Part shown: positions 1 through 8,236 of the stretch, in pieces
How the letters are laid out: each line of letters begins with the position of its first letter
Position numbering within the stretch: the first letter of the stretch is position 1
NCBI GenBank assembly: GCA_945873205.1
Contig: CAMCCC010000007.1
Span: 30,709 to 94,708 of the forward strand
Direction: 5' to 3'
DNA length: 64,000 nucleotides
Source: an uncultured bacterium
GTDB taxonomy: Bacteria; Bacillota; Clostridia; Oscillospirales; Oscillospiraceae
The notes under the pieces: model-generated
Told to the model about the DNA's origin: nothing
Database searches by the model: none
What the model saw: only the letters and a program-made list of their open reading frames with translations
Program-made: the position numbers and the translations under genes

Positions 1-351
1 GCCCTTGACGTTGATATCCATCACCCGCTGGAATTCCTCGCTGGTGGTAAGGGTAATGGGCCGGTCGCTGGAAACGCCGGCAATGTTGGCCACGATGTCC
101 ACCTTGCCGAAGCGCTGCACCGCCTGCTTATAGACGGCCTTGACGCTTTCAGGATCACGGACGTCGCACTGGCAGCCCAGAAAGGCAGAGCCGCTCTCTT
201 CCACCCGGGTTTTCAGTTCCTCCATCCGGTCGGTACGGATATCCACGCCTACGATCCTGGCGCCCTGCTCAGCAAAAAGCTCCGCTGTACGGCGGCCGAT
301 GCCGGAGTTCACCCCGGTGATCACCGCCACCTTATCTTGTAATAGCTTCAT
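1..351 (-). CDS. Short-chain dehydrogenase/reductase, N-terminal part (cut by window edge)
   Basis: The first 117 codons of an SDR run off the left edge in frame, starting at an ATG whose first base is 351, with a GGGAAAGGG ribosome-binding site just upstream. The Rossmann motif TGxxxGIG appears as TGVNSGIG at about residues 13-20, and the adenine-pocket NxAG motif as NIAG around residue 90. An aspartate at the end of strand 2 (VGVD) favours NAD(H) over NADP(H). The N-terminus (MKLLQDKVAVITG) resembles BaiA and other bile-acid hydroxysteroid dehydrogenases. It lies downstream of baiE on the same strand, separated by about 250 bp with a terminator-like hairpin, so it may be a separate unit. 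The catalytic Ser-Tyr-Lys region is outside the window. A bile-acid dehydrogenase role is inferred from context. Confidence 0.85.
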   Translation of the reverse strand, partial: MKLLQDKVAVITGVNSGIGRRTAELFAEQGARIVGVDIRTDRMEELKTRVEESGSAFLGCQCDVRDPESVKAVYKQAVQRFGKVDIVANIAGVSSDRPITLTTSEEFQRVMDINVKG

Positions 352-417
352 AGCACCCTTTCCCGCAGGTGAGGCACGCAGCCATCCTGCGCAAAAAGCA
401 AGATTTTGACAACAAAA

Positions 418-449
418 GTTTTCGCCCTCGGATCACCGCGGGCGAAAAC
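418..449 (-). terminator. Hairpin after baiE, probable intrinsic terminator
   Basis: A perfect 10-bp stem, GTTTTCGCCC/GGGCGAAAAC, has a 12-nt loop. On the minus strand it is followed by TTTTGTTG. It sits in the 249-bp gap (352-600) between the baiE stop and the truncated SDR, and probably ends the baiCD-baiE transcript. I see nothing else convincing in this gap. Confidence 0.55.
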
Positions 450-600
450 GCTTCTCCCCGAGACAGCGGCTGCGCCGCGTCCCTGGCTTCGGATGAACGG
501 AAGCCCTTCCCAGCCCACGCCCCCTTTCGGCGGCGCGGGCCGGGAAGATGGATTTTAATTCACGCTGGGCTTGGTCTGCTGTTTTTGCGGGGATTAAGTA

Positions 601-1131
601 TTACTTTTTGACGACTTTCTTTTTCTTGGGACGGAACATGTTGATGCGGATGAAATGGGACTTGTCTCTCTGGAAGGACTCCTCATAAATCCGCAGGTAG
701 CCGGTCTCCTTGATCAGCCACTTGCCGTCCACCTTCTCATACTTGTCGGTGTAGAGAGCGCTGCCCTGGATCTGGAGACCCTCATAGGGATTGCCCTGGG
801 CGAAGATCAGGTTGTCCTGCAGGTACCAGTGGCCGATGGCCTCGGTATCGCTGACAATGATGATCTCGGGGGTATGGCCCTGATGGAGGGTGATCTCGGT
901 CTGGGGCATATTCTCTGCCATGTAGTTGGCCACTTCTTCGGGGCCGTGGAAAGACAGCTTGCCGTCAGAGTAGGAGGTGGTCACATCGGGGTGGAAGGTG
1001 GCCTTCAGGCCTTCCCAGTCCTTGGTGTCCAGGGCGGCGAAGTAACGGCTCTTCAGGGCCTTGATCTCCTCGATATCCTTCAGTCTCTGGATTTCCTTCT
1101 CAAGAGCTTCCAGACGTTCTTCAACAGTCAT
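601..1131 (-). CDS. baiE: Bile acid 7-alpha-dehydratase (BaiE), SnoaL/NTF2 fold
   Basis: This 176-aa SnoaL-like protein resembles Clostridium scindens BaiE (166 aa) along its whole length. BaiE removes water from 3-oxo-delta4-cholyl (or chenodeoxycholyl) CoA, the committed step of 7-dehydroxylation. The catalytic residues known from the C. scindens structure occur at the same numbers: Tyr30, Asp35 and His83, with the active-site arginine at 147 after a one-residue shift. Shared blocks include EERLEALEKE, HTPEI and YTDKYEKVDGKW. A basic KKKKVVKK tail extends beyond the C. scindens protein. It starts 37 nt after baiCD with an AGGAAGGAAG ribosome-binding site, so the two are very likely co-transcribed. 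Identification as BaiE is strong; activity is inferred. Confidence 0.95.
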   Translation of the reverse strand: MTVEERLEALEKEIQRLKDIEEIKALKSRYFAALDTKDWEGLKATFHPDVTTSYSDGKLSFHGPEEVANYMAENMPQTEITLHQGHTPEIIIVSDTEAIGHWYLQDNLIFAQGNPYEGLQIQGSALYTDKYEKVDGKWLIKETGYLRIYEESFQRDKSHFIRINMFRPKKKKVVKK

Positions 1132-1168
1132 GATAAAAACTTCCTTCCTAAAAGTTTACGGTCCGATC

Positions 1169-3091
1169 TTAGATGCGGTATGCAACTGCGTAAGCGTCAG
1201 CGGTAGCATCCAGACCCATGCGGACTTCCTTGGCGTCGCCGATGACATCATAAGCAATGCCCAGCTCCTCGCACTTGGCGGTCAGGTCGGCAGTGGGGCG
1301 GGAAACGGTACCAGTAGCAACCACCAGGGTGTCGAAGTGACGGCTCTTGTCGGAGGTCTTCTTGAACTTATCGGTGAACTTGTAGTTGATGGTGTGGTCC
1401 TCAATGCTGGTGACCTTGGACTTGTTGCTCTTCTTGATGGTCTCGCCGGGATACTCGATATCCAGGAACATGGTGCGCAGCATACCCATATTGTTGCCAA
1501 CACGCTTTGCGTCCATCACGCGGACATCCTTGACGCCCTTGCCGATCAGGTACTGAGCGGTCTCGCAGCCGACACCGCCGCCGCCCAGGATGACCACTTC
1601 GCCCTTGGGCTCCACCTTGCCGGTGAGCACGTCCTCGGCGGTGACAACATCAGCGCTGTCAATGCCGGGGATTTCGGGAGCCACATAGTGGGCACCGGTA
1701 GCGATGACCACATGGTCGGGCTTGACCTCAGCAATCAGCTCAGGAGTCACGGTGACGCCGGTCTTGATCTCGATACCGCGGCGCTGGCACTCCTTCACTT
1801 CCCATTCCACAGCAGCGGCGAACTCCTGCTTCTTGGGGGCGGCGCCGGCCAGAACGAACTGACCGCCGGCCTTCTCGGAGGCTTCATAAATGGTGGGGTT
1901 GTGGCCGCGGGCCTTCAGGAACTGAGCAGTCAGCAGGCCGCCGATGCCGGCGCCGATGACCATCACATTCTTGGGGCTGTCGGTCTTGGGCAGGCCCTTG
2001 TACTCCAGGCAGAGCATGGGGTTACGGGTGCAGGTGATGTGGTTGGCCTTGGGGTCAACGACCTTGTCGTAGCAGCCCTGGGTGCAGCCGATGCAGAGAC
2101 GGATCTCATCGGTGCGGCCTTCCTTGGCCTTGTTGCACCACTCGGGATCGACCAGCTGGCCACGGCCAACGGCGATCATGTCGATCTTGCCTTCCTCAAT
2201 GAGCTTGTTGGCCACATCGGGAGTGTTGACACGGCCCACGCCGATGACGGGGATGCTGATGCCGGCCTTGACGGCGGCGATGTTATCCATATTGAAGCCC
2301 GGCTCCAGATTGTAGGGGGGAACTTCGTAAACGGTGGCAAGGCTCATGGCATTGCCGCGGGAGAGGTCAGCAGCGTCTACGCCGGCCTCGGCAGCCCAGT
2401 TGATGAACTGGATGGTCTCTTCAACGGTGGTGACCTTGGGCATCAGCTCGTCGATGGCGTCCAGACGCATCAGCAGAGGCATATCCTCGGGCATGTTGGC
2501 ACGCATCTCGCGGATGACTTCCAGGTTGAAGCGGCAGCGGTTCTCCAGGCTCTGGTTGCCATACTCGTCAGTACGGTTGTTCAGGCTGGGGTTCATGAAC
2601 TCGTGGGGCAGGTAGGTATGGGCGGCATGGAACTCCAGGGCGTCAAAACCGGCCTCCACAGCCAGCTTGGCGGAAGCGCCGTACTGCTTAATGATCTCCT
2701 GGATACGCTCATGGGTGATGGTATCGGGAGTCTCTCTCTTGTTGGTCTTGTCGAAGAAAGCTTCGGGAACAAAGCCGCCGTGCCAGATCTGGACGCAGGC
2801 CAGACCGCCGTTGTCATGGATGGCCTTGGTGACCTTCTTCAGTTCTTCGCTGTGGTGCTCGGTGTACAGGCCCAGGTAAAGGTAAGCGTGGGTCTCGGGG
2901 CAGACGCAGGCAGGCTCAACAATGTTCAGAGCGCAGCCGCCGGCAGCACGGGCGGCATGGTAAGCGGCCAGGTCTTCCGCGATGTCGTGCTTATTCTTGA
3001 CCATCTTGGTGTTCATGCCGGGCAGAACAACACGGTTTTTCAGCTCAAGCCCTCTCAGCTTGATAGGAGCAAACAATGCATCGTAGCTCAT
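1169..3091 (-). CDS. baiCD: 3-oxo-delta4-cholenoyl-CoA oxidoreductase (BaiCD)
   Basis: This 640-aa protein of the old-yellow-enzyme/2,4-dienoyl-CoA reductase class matches C. scindens BaiCD (639 aa) closely, from the N-terminal LELKNR-VLPGMNTKM region onward. An FMN-binding TIM barrel (about residues 1-330) carries the active-site segment EFHAAHTYLPHEF. A 4Fe-4S cysteine cluster CIGCTQGC follows at about 333-342, then an FAD/NAD(P)H module (GAGIGGL about 380, GGGGVGCE about 510). BaiCD acts on the C4-C5 double bond of 7-alpha-hydroxy intermediates. It is the first gene of a leftward unit with baiE, transcribed away from baiH across a 627-bp control region. The ATG at 3091 follows AAGGAAAG. 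The order baiCD-baiE is retained from known operons, but baiB is not upstream. Confidence 0.95.
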   Translation of the reverse strand: MSYDALFAPIKLRGLELKNRVVLPGMNTKMVKNKHDIAEDLAAYHAARAAGGCALNIVEPACVCPETHAYLYLGLYTEHHSEELKKVTKAIHDNGGLACVQIWHGGFVPEAFFDKTNKRETPDTITHERIQEIIKQYGASAKLAVEAGFDALEFHAAHTYLPHEFMNPSLNNRTDEYGNQSLENRCRFNLEVIREMRANMPEDMPLLMRLDAIDELMPKVTTVEETIQFINWAAEAGVDAADLSRGNAMSLATVYEVPPYNLEPGFNMDNIAAVKAGISIPVIGVGRVNTPDVANKLIEEGKIDMIAVGRGQLVDPEWCNKAKEGRTDEIRLCIGCTQGCYDKVVDPKANHITCTRNPMLCLEYKGLPKTDSPKNVMVIGAGIGGLLTAQFLKARGHNPTIYEASEKAGGQFVLAGAAPKKQEFAAAVEWEVKECQRRGIEIKTGVTVTPELIAEVKPDHVVIATGAHYVAPEIPGIDSADVVTAEDVLTGKVEPKGEVVILGGGGVGCETAQYLIGKGVKDVRVMDAKRVGNNMGMLRTMFLDIEYPGETIKKSNKSKVTSIEDHTINYKFTDKFKKTSDKSRHFDTLVVATGTVSRPTADLTAKCEELGIAYDVIGDAKEVRMGLDATADAYAVAYRI

Positions 3092-3718
3092 AATACATAC
3101 ACTCTTTCCTTAAATTTTTGTAAGGGGTTCGGCAGCAGGCCCATGGGAAGGGGCCGGCGGCAGATCCGGGAACGATCCGCCCGGCGGTTTCTGGTGGCGC
3201 AAACCGCCTTTTTTTATGCTGCCTCAGCAGAAAACCCATTGTAGAAATTTTAACACTAGTGGGTCATTTTTGTAGGCAATATTCTCGTAATCTCATACCT
3301 AAGGTTGGAACAAAATATTCGTTTTTACTACAGCCGCGCCTACCATTCCGTTCATCTTTTCAGAGCATGCCGCGCCGTTCTTCCGTCTTTGCGGCAGCAC
3401 TGACCAGAAATTGTTCCTTCTTCTTCCCGCCCGAAGGGGCATCAAAGAGCGCAGGCATTGCCGTGCAAAGGAAAACGGCCTGTAGTAATTTTTGAAAAAA
3501 TGTCCGTCAAGTCCGTAGGAGAATCGCATAAAACCCTTTCGTAAATGTGGATTGTTTAACAAAAAACGTGATACACGCCGGGGTGGTTTGCGTTTATACT
3601 AGAGCCATAACACTGGCCGGTCTGTGCCGGCTGCAGCAGAAAGCCTCGCCCCGGGTATGGGAACGCCGGGGCGAAACCATGTGAATGTGTCAGAAATAAT
3701 TTTTATGGAGGTATACGC
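3092..3718. promoter_or_regulatory. Divergent control region between baiCD and baiH
   Basis: This 627-bp gap separates the two divergent ene-reductase genes. I see no convincing gene in it. On the plus strand a TATACT box lies at 3595-3600 without a recognisable -35, suggesting an activator-dependent baiH promoter. Just upstream, at 3552-3562, is the perfect odd palindrome TTGTTTAACAA. In the baiH leader a 9-bp hairpin (TCGCCCCGG/CCGGGGCGA, 3646-3674) precedes the ribosome-binding site GGAGG before 3719. The baiCD promoter on the minus strand is not obvious. Control by the nearby AraC-type genes is inferred. Confidence 0.5.
3183..3215 (+). terminator. Terminator-like hairpin with T-run in the baiCD/baiH gap
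   Basis: GGCGGTTT/AAACCGCC has a 10-nt loop and is followed by seven T on the plus strand. No plus-strand gene lies upstream of it except antisense to baiCD. It may block transcription entering baiH from the left, or fold in the baiCD leader when read on the minus strand, where it lacks a T-run. Confidence 0.5.
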
Positions 3719-5764
3719 ATGATCACCGATATGAAGAACGCCAAGCTCTTTAGCCCCCTCCAGTTGGGAAAGACCACTCTGCAGAACCGCATCGCCATGG
3801 CTCCCATGAGCATGCACTACGAGGCCACTGACGGCACTGTGCCCAAGCAGCTGGCCGACATTTTTGTGCGCCGTGCCGAAGGCGGCGTGGGCTACGTCGT
3901 CATTGACGCTGTCACCGTTGACCACAAGTACTGGTACATCGGCAAGACCACTGCTCTGGACAAGGACAGCCTGGTGCCTCAGTTCGCCGCTTTTGCCAAG
4001 CGCGTCAGCGACGCCGGCAGCACCCTGTTCCCCCAGATCATTCACCCCGGCCCCGAGTCCATCTGCGCTCTCAAGGGCATCAAGCCCCTGGGCCCCTCCG
4101 TCAACACCAACGCCAACGGCCATGTCTGCAGAGAGATCACCATTGACGAGATCCATAAGGTAGTCAAGCAGTACGGCCAGGCTGCCCGCCGCGCTGAGGA
4201 AGCCGGCTGCGGCGGTATCGCCCTGCACGCTGCCCACGCTTACATGCTGCCCGGCGCTTTCCTGTCCCCCCTGCGCAACAAGCGTATGGACGAGTACGGC
4301 GGCTGCATTGACAACCGCGCCCGTCTGATTCTGGAGATCATTGAGGAGTGCCGCCGCTGCGTCAGCCGTGACTTCCCCATCGTTCTGCGTGTTTCCGGCG
4401 ACGAGCGTATTGCCGGCGGCAACTCCCTGGAGGAGATGCTGTACCTGGCTCCCAAGTTCGAGGCAGCCGGTGTTGACATGCTGGAGGTCTCCGGCGGCGT
4501 TCAGTACGAAGGCCTGCAGAACATCCTGCCCGCCCACAGCCAGAAGATCGGCAAGAATGTCTACGAAGCCTCCGAGATCAAGAAGGTTGTCAACATTCCT
4601 GTTTTCGTGGTCGGCAAGATCAACGACATCCGCTACGCTGCTGACATTGTGGAGCGCGGTCTGGTTGACGGCGTGACCCTGGGCCGTCCCCTGCTGGCCG
4701 ATCCCGACCTGCCCAACAAGGCCCGTGAGAACCGCTTTGACGACATCACTCCCTGCGGCTCCTGCGCCGGCCGCTGCATCACTCCCGAGAATCCCATGCA
4801 CCCGGTCTGCAAGTGCCACATCAACCCCCTGGTTGGCCGTGAGTATGACTTCCCCTTCAATCCCACCGACAAGCCCAAGAAGCTGCTGGTCATCGGCGCC
4901 GGCCCCGGCGGTATGTTCACCGCTGTCACCGCTGCCGAGCGTGGCCACGACGTCACCGTTTGGGAAAAGAGCAACCGCATCGGCGGTCAGCTGAACCTGG
5001 CTGTTGTCTCTCCCGGTAAGCAGGAGATGACCAAGTGGCTGGTCCACCTGAACTACCGTGCCAAGAAGGCCGGCGTCAAGTTCGAGTTCAAGAAGGAGGC
5101 CACCGTGGAGGCCGTCAAGGAGTTTGCTCCCGACGCTGTTGTTGTCGCCACCGGCGCCACTCCCTTCATCCCCACCTTCATCAAGGGCGTTGGCGAGTGC
5201 AAGACCGTTACCACCCACGATGTCCTCAGCCGCAAGGTCACCATTCCCAACGGCCGTGTCTGCATCCTGGGCGGCGGCGAGGTCGCCTGCGAGACCGCTG
5301 AAATGATCTTCGCGGACGCACGTCCCCACTCCATCTACTCCCCCAACTTCAGAAACGGCGATGTGGACATCACCCTGGTTGAGATGATGCCCCAGATGAT
5401 GACCGGCGTCTGCCAGCCCAACCGCAGTGTCGCAATGGAAGCACTGCGTCACCACGGTGCAAAGATGTTCGTCAACTCCAAGGTTATGGAGATCAATGAG
5501 TACACCATCCAGATGAACGCCGGCGGCAAGGTCAACGACGTTGTCAAGCACGACGTCAAGATCCAGCATCTTGAGGACGGCAGCGAGGAGTGGCTCAAGA
5601 ACTTCGACTACATCGTTCTGGGTCTGGGCTCCAGAAAGTACGATCCTCTGTCCGAGGAGCTGAAGGCCTTCGTTCCCGAAGTGTACGTCATCGGCGACGC
5701 CGTCAAGCCCGGCCAGTCCAGCGACGCTATGCATCAGGGCTTCGAGGTTGCTTACAACCTGTAA
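3719..5764 (+). CDS. baiH: 3-oxo-delta4,6-bile-acid-CoA reductase family flavoenzyme (BaiH)
   Basis: This 681-aa Fe-S/FMN/FAD ene-reductase matches C. scindens BaiH (661 aa) rather than BaiCD, with shared blocks such as NRIAMAPMSMHYEA, QIIHPGPES, LSPLRNKRMDEYGG and NDIRYAADIVERGLVDG. The barrel is followed by a 4Fe-4S motif CGSCAGRC at about residues 346-353 and an FAD module (GAGPGGM about 395, GGGEVACE about 518). BaiH acts on delta-4 or delta-6 unsaturated 3-oxo intermediates in the reductive arm after dehydration. A roughly 20-residue insertion near residues 600-620 accounts for the extra length. It is a one-gene unit here, followed by a terminator and preceded by an unusual leader, whereas in known operons it follows baiG. 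Confidence 0.94.
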   Translation: MITDMKNAKLFSPLQLGKTTLQNRIAMAPMSMHYEATDGTVPKQLADIFVRRAEGGVGYVVIDAVTVDHKYWYIGKTTALDKDSLVPQFAAFAKRVSDAGSTLFPQIIHPGPESICALKGIKPLGPSVNTNANGHVCREITIDEIHKVVKQYGQAARRAEEAGCGGIALHAAHAYMLPGAFLSPLRNKRMDEYGGCIDNRARLILEIIEECRRCVSRDFPIVLRVSGDERIAGGNSLEEMLYLAPKFEAAGVDMLEVSGGVQYEGLQNILPAHSQKIGKNVYEASEIKKVVNIPVFVVGKINDIRYAADIVERGLVDGVTLGRPLLADPDLPNKARENRFDDITPCGSCAGRCITPENPMHPVCKCHINPLVGREYDFPFNPTDKPKKLLVIGAGPGGMFTAVTAAERGHDVTVWEKSNRIGGQLNLAVVSPGKQEMTKWLVHLNYRAKKAGVKFEFKKEATVEAVKEFAPDAVVVATGATPFIPTFIKGVGECKTVTTHDVLSRKVTIPNGRVCILGGGEVACETAEMIFADARPHSIYSPNFRNGDVDITLVEMMPQMMTGVCQPNRSVAMEALRHHGAKMFVNSKVMEINEYTIQMNAGGKVNDVVKHDVKIQHLEDGSEEWLKNFDYIVLGLGSRKYDPLSEELKAFVPEVYVIGDAVKPGQSSDAMHQGFEVAYNL

Positions 5765-5801
5765 GTTCCGGCCCACAGCATAATACATCGTTTTCTATCC
5801 G

Positions 5802-5838
5802 GCTCCCATCCTGTCTTTCGGCAGGATGGGAGCTTTTT
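5802..5838 (+). terminator. Intrinsic terminator after baiH
   Basis: A 12-bp stem GCTCCCATCCTG/CAGGATGGGAGC has an 8-nt loop, followed by TTTTT. It lies 37 bp past the baiH stop and separates baiH from the regulator genes. Confidence 0.85.
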
Positions 5839-5981
5839 CCAATTTTGCTCTTCTTTGCTCTTCCGTTTGCTCTTCTGGCGAAATACGCCGCACGAAAAGC
5901 AATGAAAACTTAAAAAATACGAAAAAACTTGTCACAGAATCTTGATTTTTTTCAGATTTTCTGTTACATTTATGCTGAATA

Positions 5982-6019
5982 TAGTGTATGGAGGCAGGAC
6001 ATTTTTCTTCCATACACTA
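5982..6019 (+). repeat. Perfect 11-bp inverted repeat in front of the AraC-type regulator
   Basis: TAGTGTATGGA at 5982-5992 and TCCATACACTA at 6009-6019 are separated by 16 bp. They start inside a possible -10 box (TATAGT, 5980-5985) and end about 35 bp before the regulator start codon. This could be an autoregulatory operator or a leader hairpin. Confidence 0.6.
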
Positions 6020-6054
6020 CATTCCAGGAAATACCGTTCCATGGGGGTGAGCAC

Positions 6055-7299
6055 ATGAAGAAGAAATGCAGGCCACTGTGCGAGACGCCCAGAAGCAATA
6101 TCTTCTGCGGGCCCGATAAATATCTGCAATTGCAGGAATATACCATCACGCAGGAAATGTTCCCCGTGCTGGAGATCGACAGTTATTTCATTCTGGTGCG
6201 GGAAGGCAAGGGCGTTTTTATCATCAACGGCGAGGAGTTTTCCGTTGAGCCCGGCTGCGTGTCCTGGATTCAGGGCTCCCAGGTGCTGACCATCTGCCCC
6301 AATTTCGGCGAGCAGCTTCTTATCTGGGTCTGTGCCTACGATTACCAGCTGCTCAGCTACTACACCTTCAACAAGATCAGTCTCAACATGGAGGCTGAGA
6401 TTGTCAACGGTCTGCCGGTGGTGGGGCCGGACGGTGAAGGGGTGGACGCCATTATCCGGCTGTTCTGCCAGTTTAAAGAGCTGGCCCAGAAGAATACCCG
6501 TGGCTCCACCATTATCCGCAGCTCCTTCCTGCGAAAGATCGAGCTGCTGTACAACCGGGTGACCCACAGCATGAAGGGGCAGTATAAGTTTGAAAATATG
6601 CCCCTTGGCCGCCAGGCCAGCCTCTATATGGCCACCCACAGCACCAAGGATCTGACCGCTGCCCAGGTTGCCAAGGCCATCGGCCCTAAGGTGACAGAGG
6701 CCGCTTTGAACCATGCGCTGCTGGTCGCCACCGGTCTGAACTTCAACCAGTATCTGAACCGGCTGCGCCTGGTGCTGGCCACCTCCTTTTTCCTGTATGA
6801 CAGCCTGCCCTTTGACTACATTGCTTCCATTTCCGGCTTCAATATGGAGATCACCTTCTTCCGGCGCTTCAAGGCCCTCACCGGCGTCACGCCCCAGACC
6901 TACCGGGAGCAAATGCTGTGCAACGGCAAAAACGGCAAGGTCTACCGGGGCATGATCATGAGCGAGACGCTGATCTCGGTAATCAGCTACCTGTACGAGA
7001 ATATGACGGAATACATCGACGTGGATATTCTGGCCAGAGAGCTTTATACTTCCGGCAACATCCTGCGCATCCAGTTCAAAACCCGGCTGAACACCAGCTT
7101 CAAGCAGATCCTGTCCCAGTTCCGGGTGCGCTATGCCGAGGCCCTGCTGACCACCACGGACCTGCCCACGGTGGATATCGCCATTGAGTCCGGCTTCGGC
7201 TCCGGCCGCACCATGGGCCGGGTGTTCTATGACATCAACGGCATGTCCCCCGGGGAATTCAGAAAACGGCGCTGCGGCGGGAGAGAGAGCAATGGCTGA
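6055..7299 (+). CDS. AraC/XylS-family regulator with two tandem DNA-binding domains
   Basis: This 414-aa protein probably activates or represses the bai genes in response to a ligand. Residues about 20-110 form a cupin-like sensor domain (ILVREGKGVFIINGEEF). Two successive AraC-type HTH domains follow. The first is at about 215-300, ending in GFNMEITFFRRFKALTG. The second is at about 315-410, with IAIESGFGSGRTMGRVFYD and MSPGEFRKR. One such domain per protein is normal, so the doubling is notable. ATG 6055 follows GGGGGTGAG and excludes an upstream extension. AraC-type genes (bar genes) are known beside bai operons in C. scindens and C. hylemonae, which supports the assignment. Its ligand and targets are not shown by sequence. 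Confidence 0.88.
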   Translation: MKKKCRPLCETPRSNIFCGPDKYLQLQEYTITQEMFPVLEIDSYFILVREGKGVFIINGEEFSVEPGCVSWIQGSQVLTICPNFGEQLLIWVCAYDYQLLSYYTFNKISLNMEAEIVNGLPVVGPDGEGVDAIIRLFCQFKELAQKNTRGSTIIRSSFLRKIELLYNRVTHSMKGQYKFENMPLGRQASLYMATHSTKDLTAAQVAKAIGPKVTEAALNHALLVATGLNFNQYLNRLRLVLATSFFLYDSLPFDYIASISGFNMEITFFRRFKALTGVTPQTYREQMLCNGKNGKVYRGMIMSETLISVISYLYENMTEYIDVDILARELYTSGNILRIQFKTRLNTSFKQILSQFRVRYAEALLTTTDLPTVDIAIESGFGSGRTMGRVFYDINGMSPGEFRKRRCGGRESNG

Positions 7300-7888
7300 C
7301 AAAAACACTTTTGAAAACGAGGGCAAAGGCCCCATCACCATCAATTCCAATTTTTCCGGTGCCCACGACTATTTCACCAACAACGTGCTGCCCGATGATA
7401 TCCGCACCCATCTGCGCCGTATCAAGGCCCCTACGCCCTATGCCAACAACCGGGATCAGGTCTTTATGCTGGTGCGCGCCGGTACAGGGAAAATGGTGGT
7501 CAACGGCATTGAGTACCGGCTCAAGCCCAATACGCTGATCAACCTGGGTCCCTTCCACCGCTACCGCTTCATTCCCGATGTGGGCAAGATGCTGGAGATC
7601 GTTGACAGCCGCATGAACAGCGGCACCTATGTCTACATGATCGCCAACCCTTACCTGAAGCTGGAGCAATTCTATGTCACCTCGGAGCCTCCGGTGGTGT
7701 ACCTCACAGGGCTGCTGGCAGATATCGCCAATGATTCCATGAACGGGCTGCTGGGGGAGATGAACGTCCGCAGCGACGACAGCACCAGCATCTGTTTCTG
7801 CTACATGATGGACCTGCTGGGGATCCTCACCGAGAAGATGCCCAAGGCCTATTTCAGGCACGACAGCGGCAGCGGGGAGAAAAAGTAG
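7292..7888 (+). CDS. AraC-type ligand-binding (cupin) domain protein without DNA-binding domain
   Basis: This 198-aa protein begins at ATG 7292, inside the last codons of the preceding regulator (8-nt ATGGCTGA overlap), implying translational coupling. The segment VFMLVRAGTGKMVVNGIEYRL with LINLGPFHRYRF is the AraC N-terminal sensor/arm domain seen in the upstream protein. No helix-turn-helix follows: the chain ends in a helical segment and GSGEKK. It may be a co-sensor or modulator forming mixed complexes with the tandem-HTH regulator. That is inference. The stop at 7888 is not a visible frameshift, since I find no AraC HTH remnant in the next 300 bases. Confidence 0.8.
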   Translation: MADKNTFENEGKGPITINSNFSGAHDYFTNNVLPDDIRTHLRRIKAPTPYANNRDQVFMLVRAGTGKMVVNGIEYRLKPNTLINLGPFHRYRFIPDVGKMLEIVDSRMNSGTYVYMIANPYLKLEQFYVTSEPPVVYLTGLLADIANDSMNGLLGEMNVRSDDSTSICFCYMMDLLGILTEKMPKAYFRHDSGSGEKK

Positions 7889-8236
7889 ATTTGTTGTTAT
7901 TTTGCACAAGCTGGAATTTTTATTCATTTGCTTCAAAAAATTTAATCACTGAATAAATTCCGTTTTTTGTCTAAACAAACAAATATTCCTTCCGAATAAG
8001 GCTGCCACATTGGTTTTTCCCATTTGGCAGTCTTTACTATACCCTGTCATCATGTACATAGAATCTCATTTTTTGTCACTTCCACTTGTACGAAAAGGCA
8101 AATCTTCGGCATACTGTTTTCTGTCAGTTCTGTTAAAATATTGTCGTTCCAATAGATATCATTCTGGTGGCATACGTAAGGGGCTCCGGGAAAGCCCCGA
8201 ACAAACAAATTTCTTTAAGAGAAAGGAAAATGTCCA
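7889..8236 (+). promoter_or_regulatory. AT-rich leader/promoter region of baiA-baiB-baiG-baiF
   Basis: A 348-bp AT-rich gap with no gene visible. It contains TTGTCTAAACAA at 7967-7978, close to the TTGTTTAACAA palindrome before baiH and so a candidate common operator. Possible -10 boxes are TATACC (8038) and TAAAAT (8134), neither with a good -35. The ribosome-binding site AGAAAGGA precedes ATG 8237. Confidence 0.4.

Noticed and set aside
3183..3215. Riboswitch in the baiCD/baiH gap
   Set aside because: A terminator-like hairpin alone is present; I recognise no known aptamer pattern, and ligand control is better explained by the AraC genes.
1061..3244. 727-aa open frame opposite baiCD
   Set aside because: It is antisense to a gene with unmistakable conserved motifs, has Leu/Gly/Ala-rich composition typical of shadow frames, and no ribosome-binding site.
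3599..5788. 729-aa open frame opposite baiH
   Set aside because: A shadow of the codon-biased baiH gene, with no recognisable domain.
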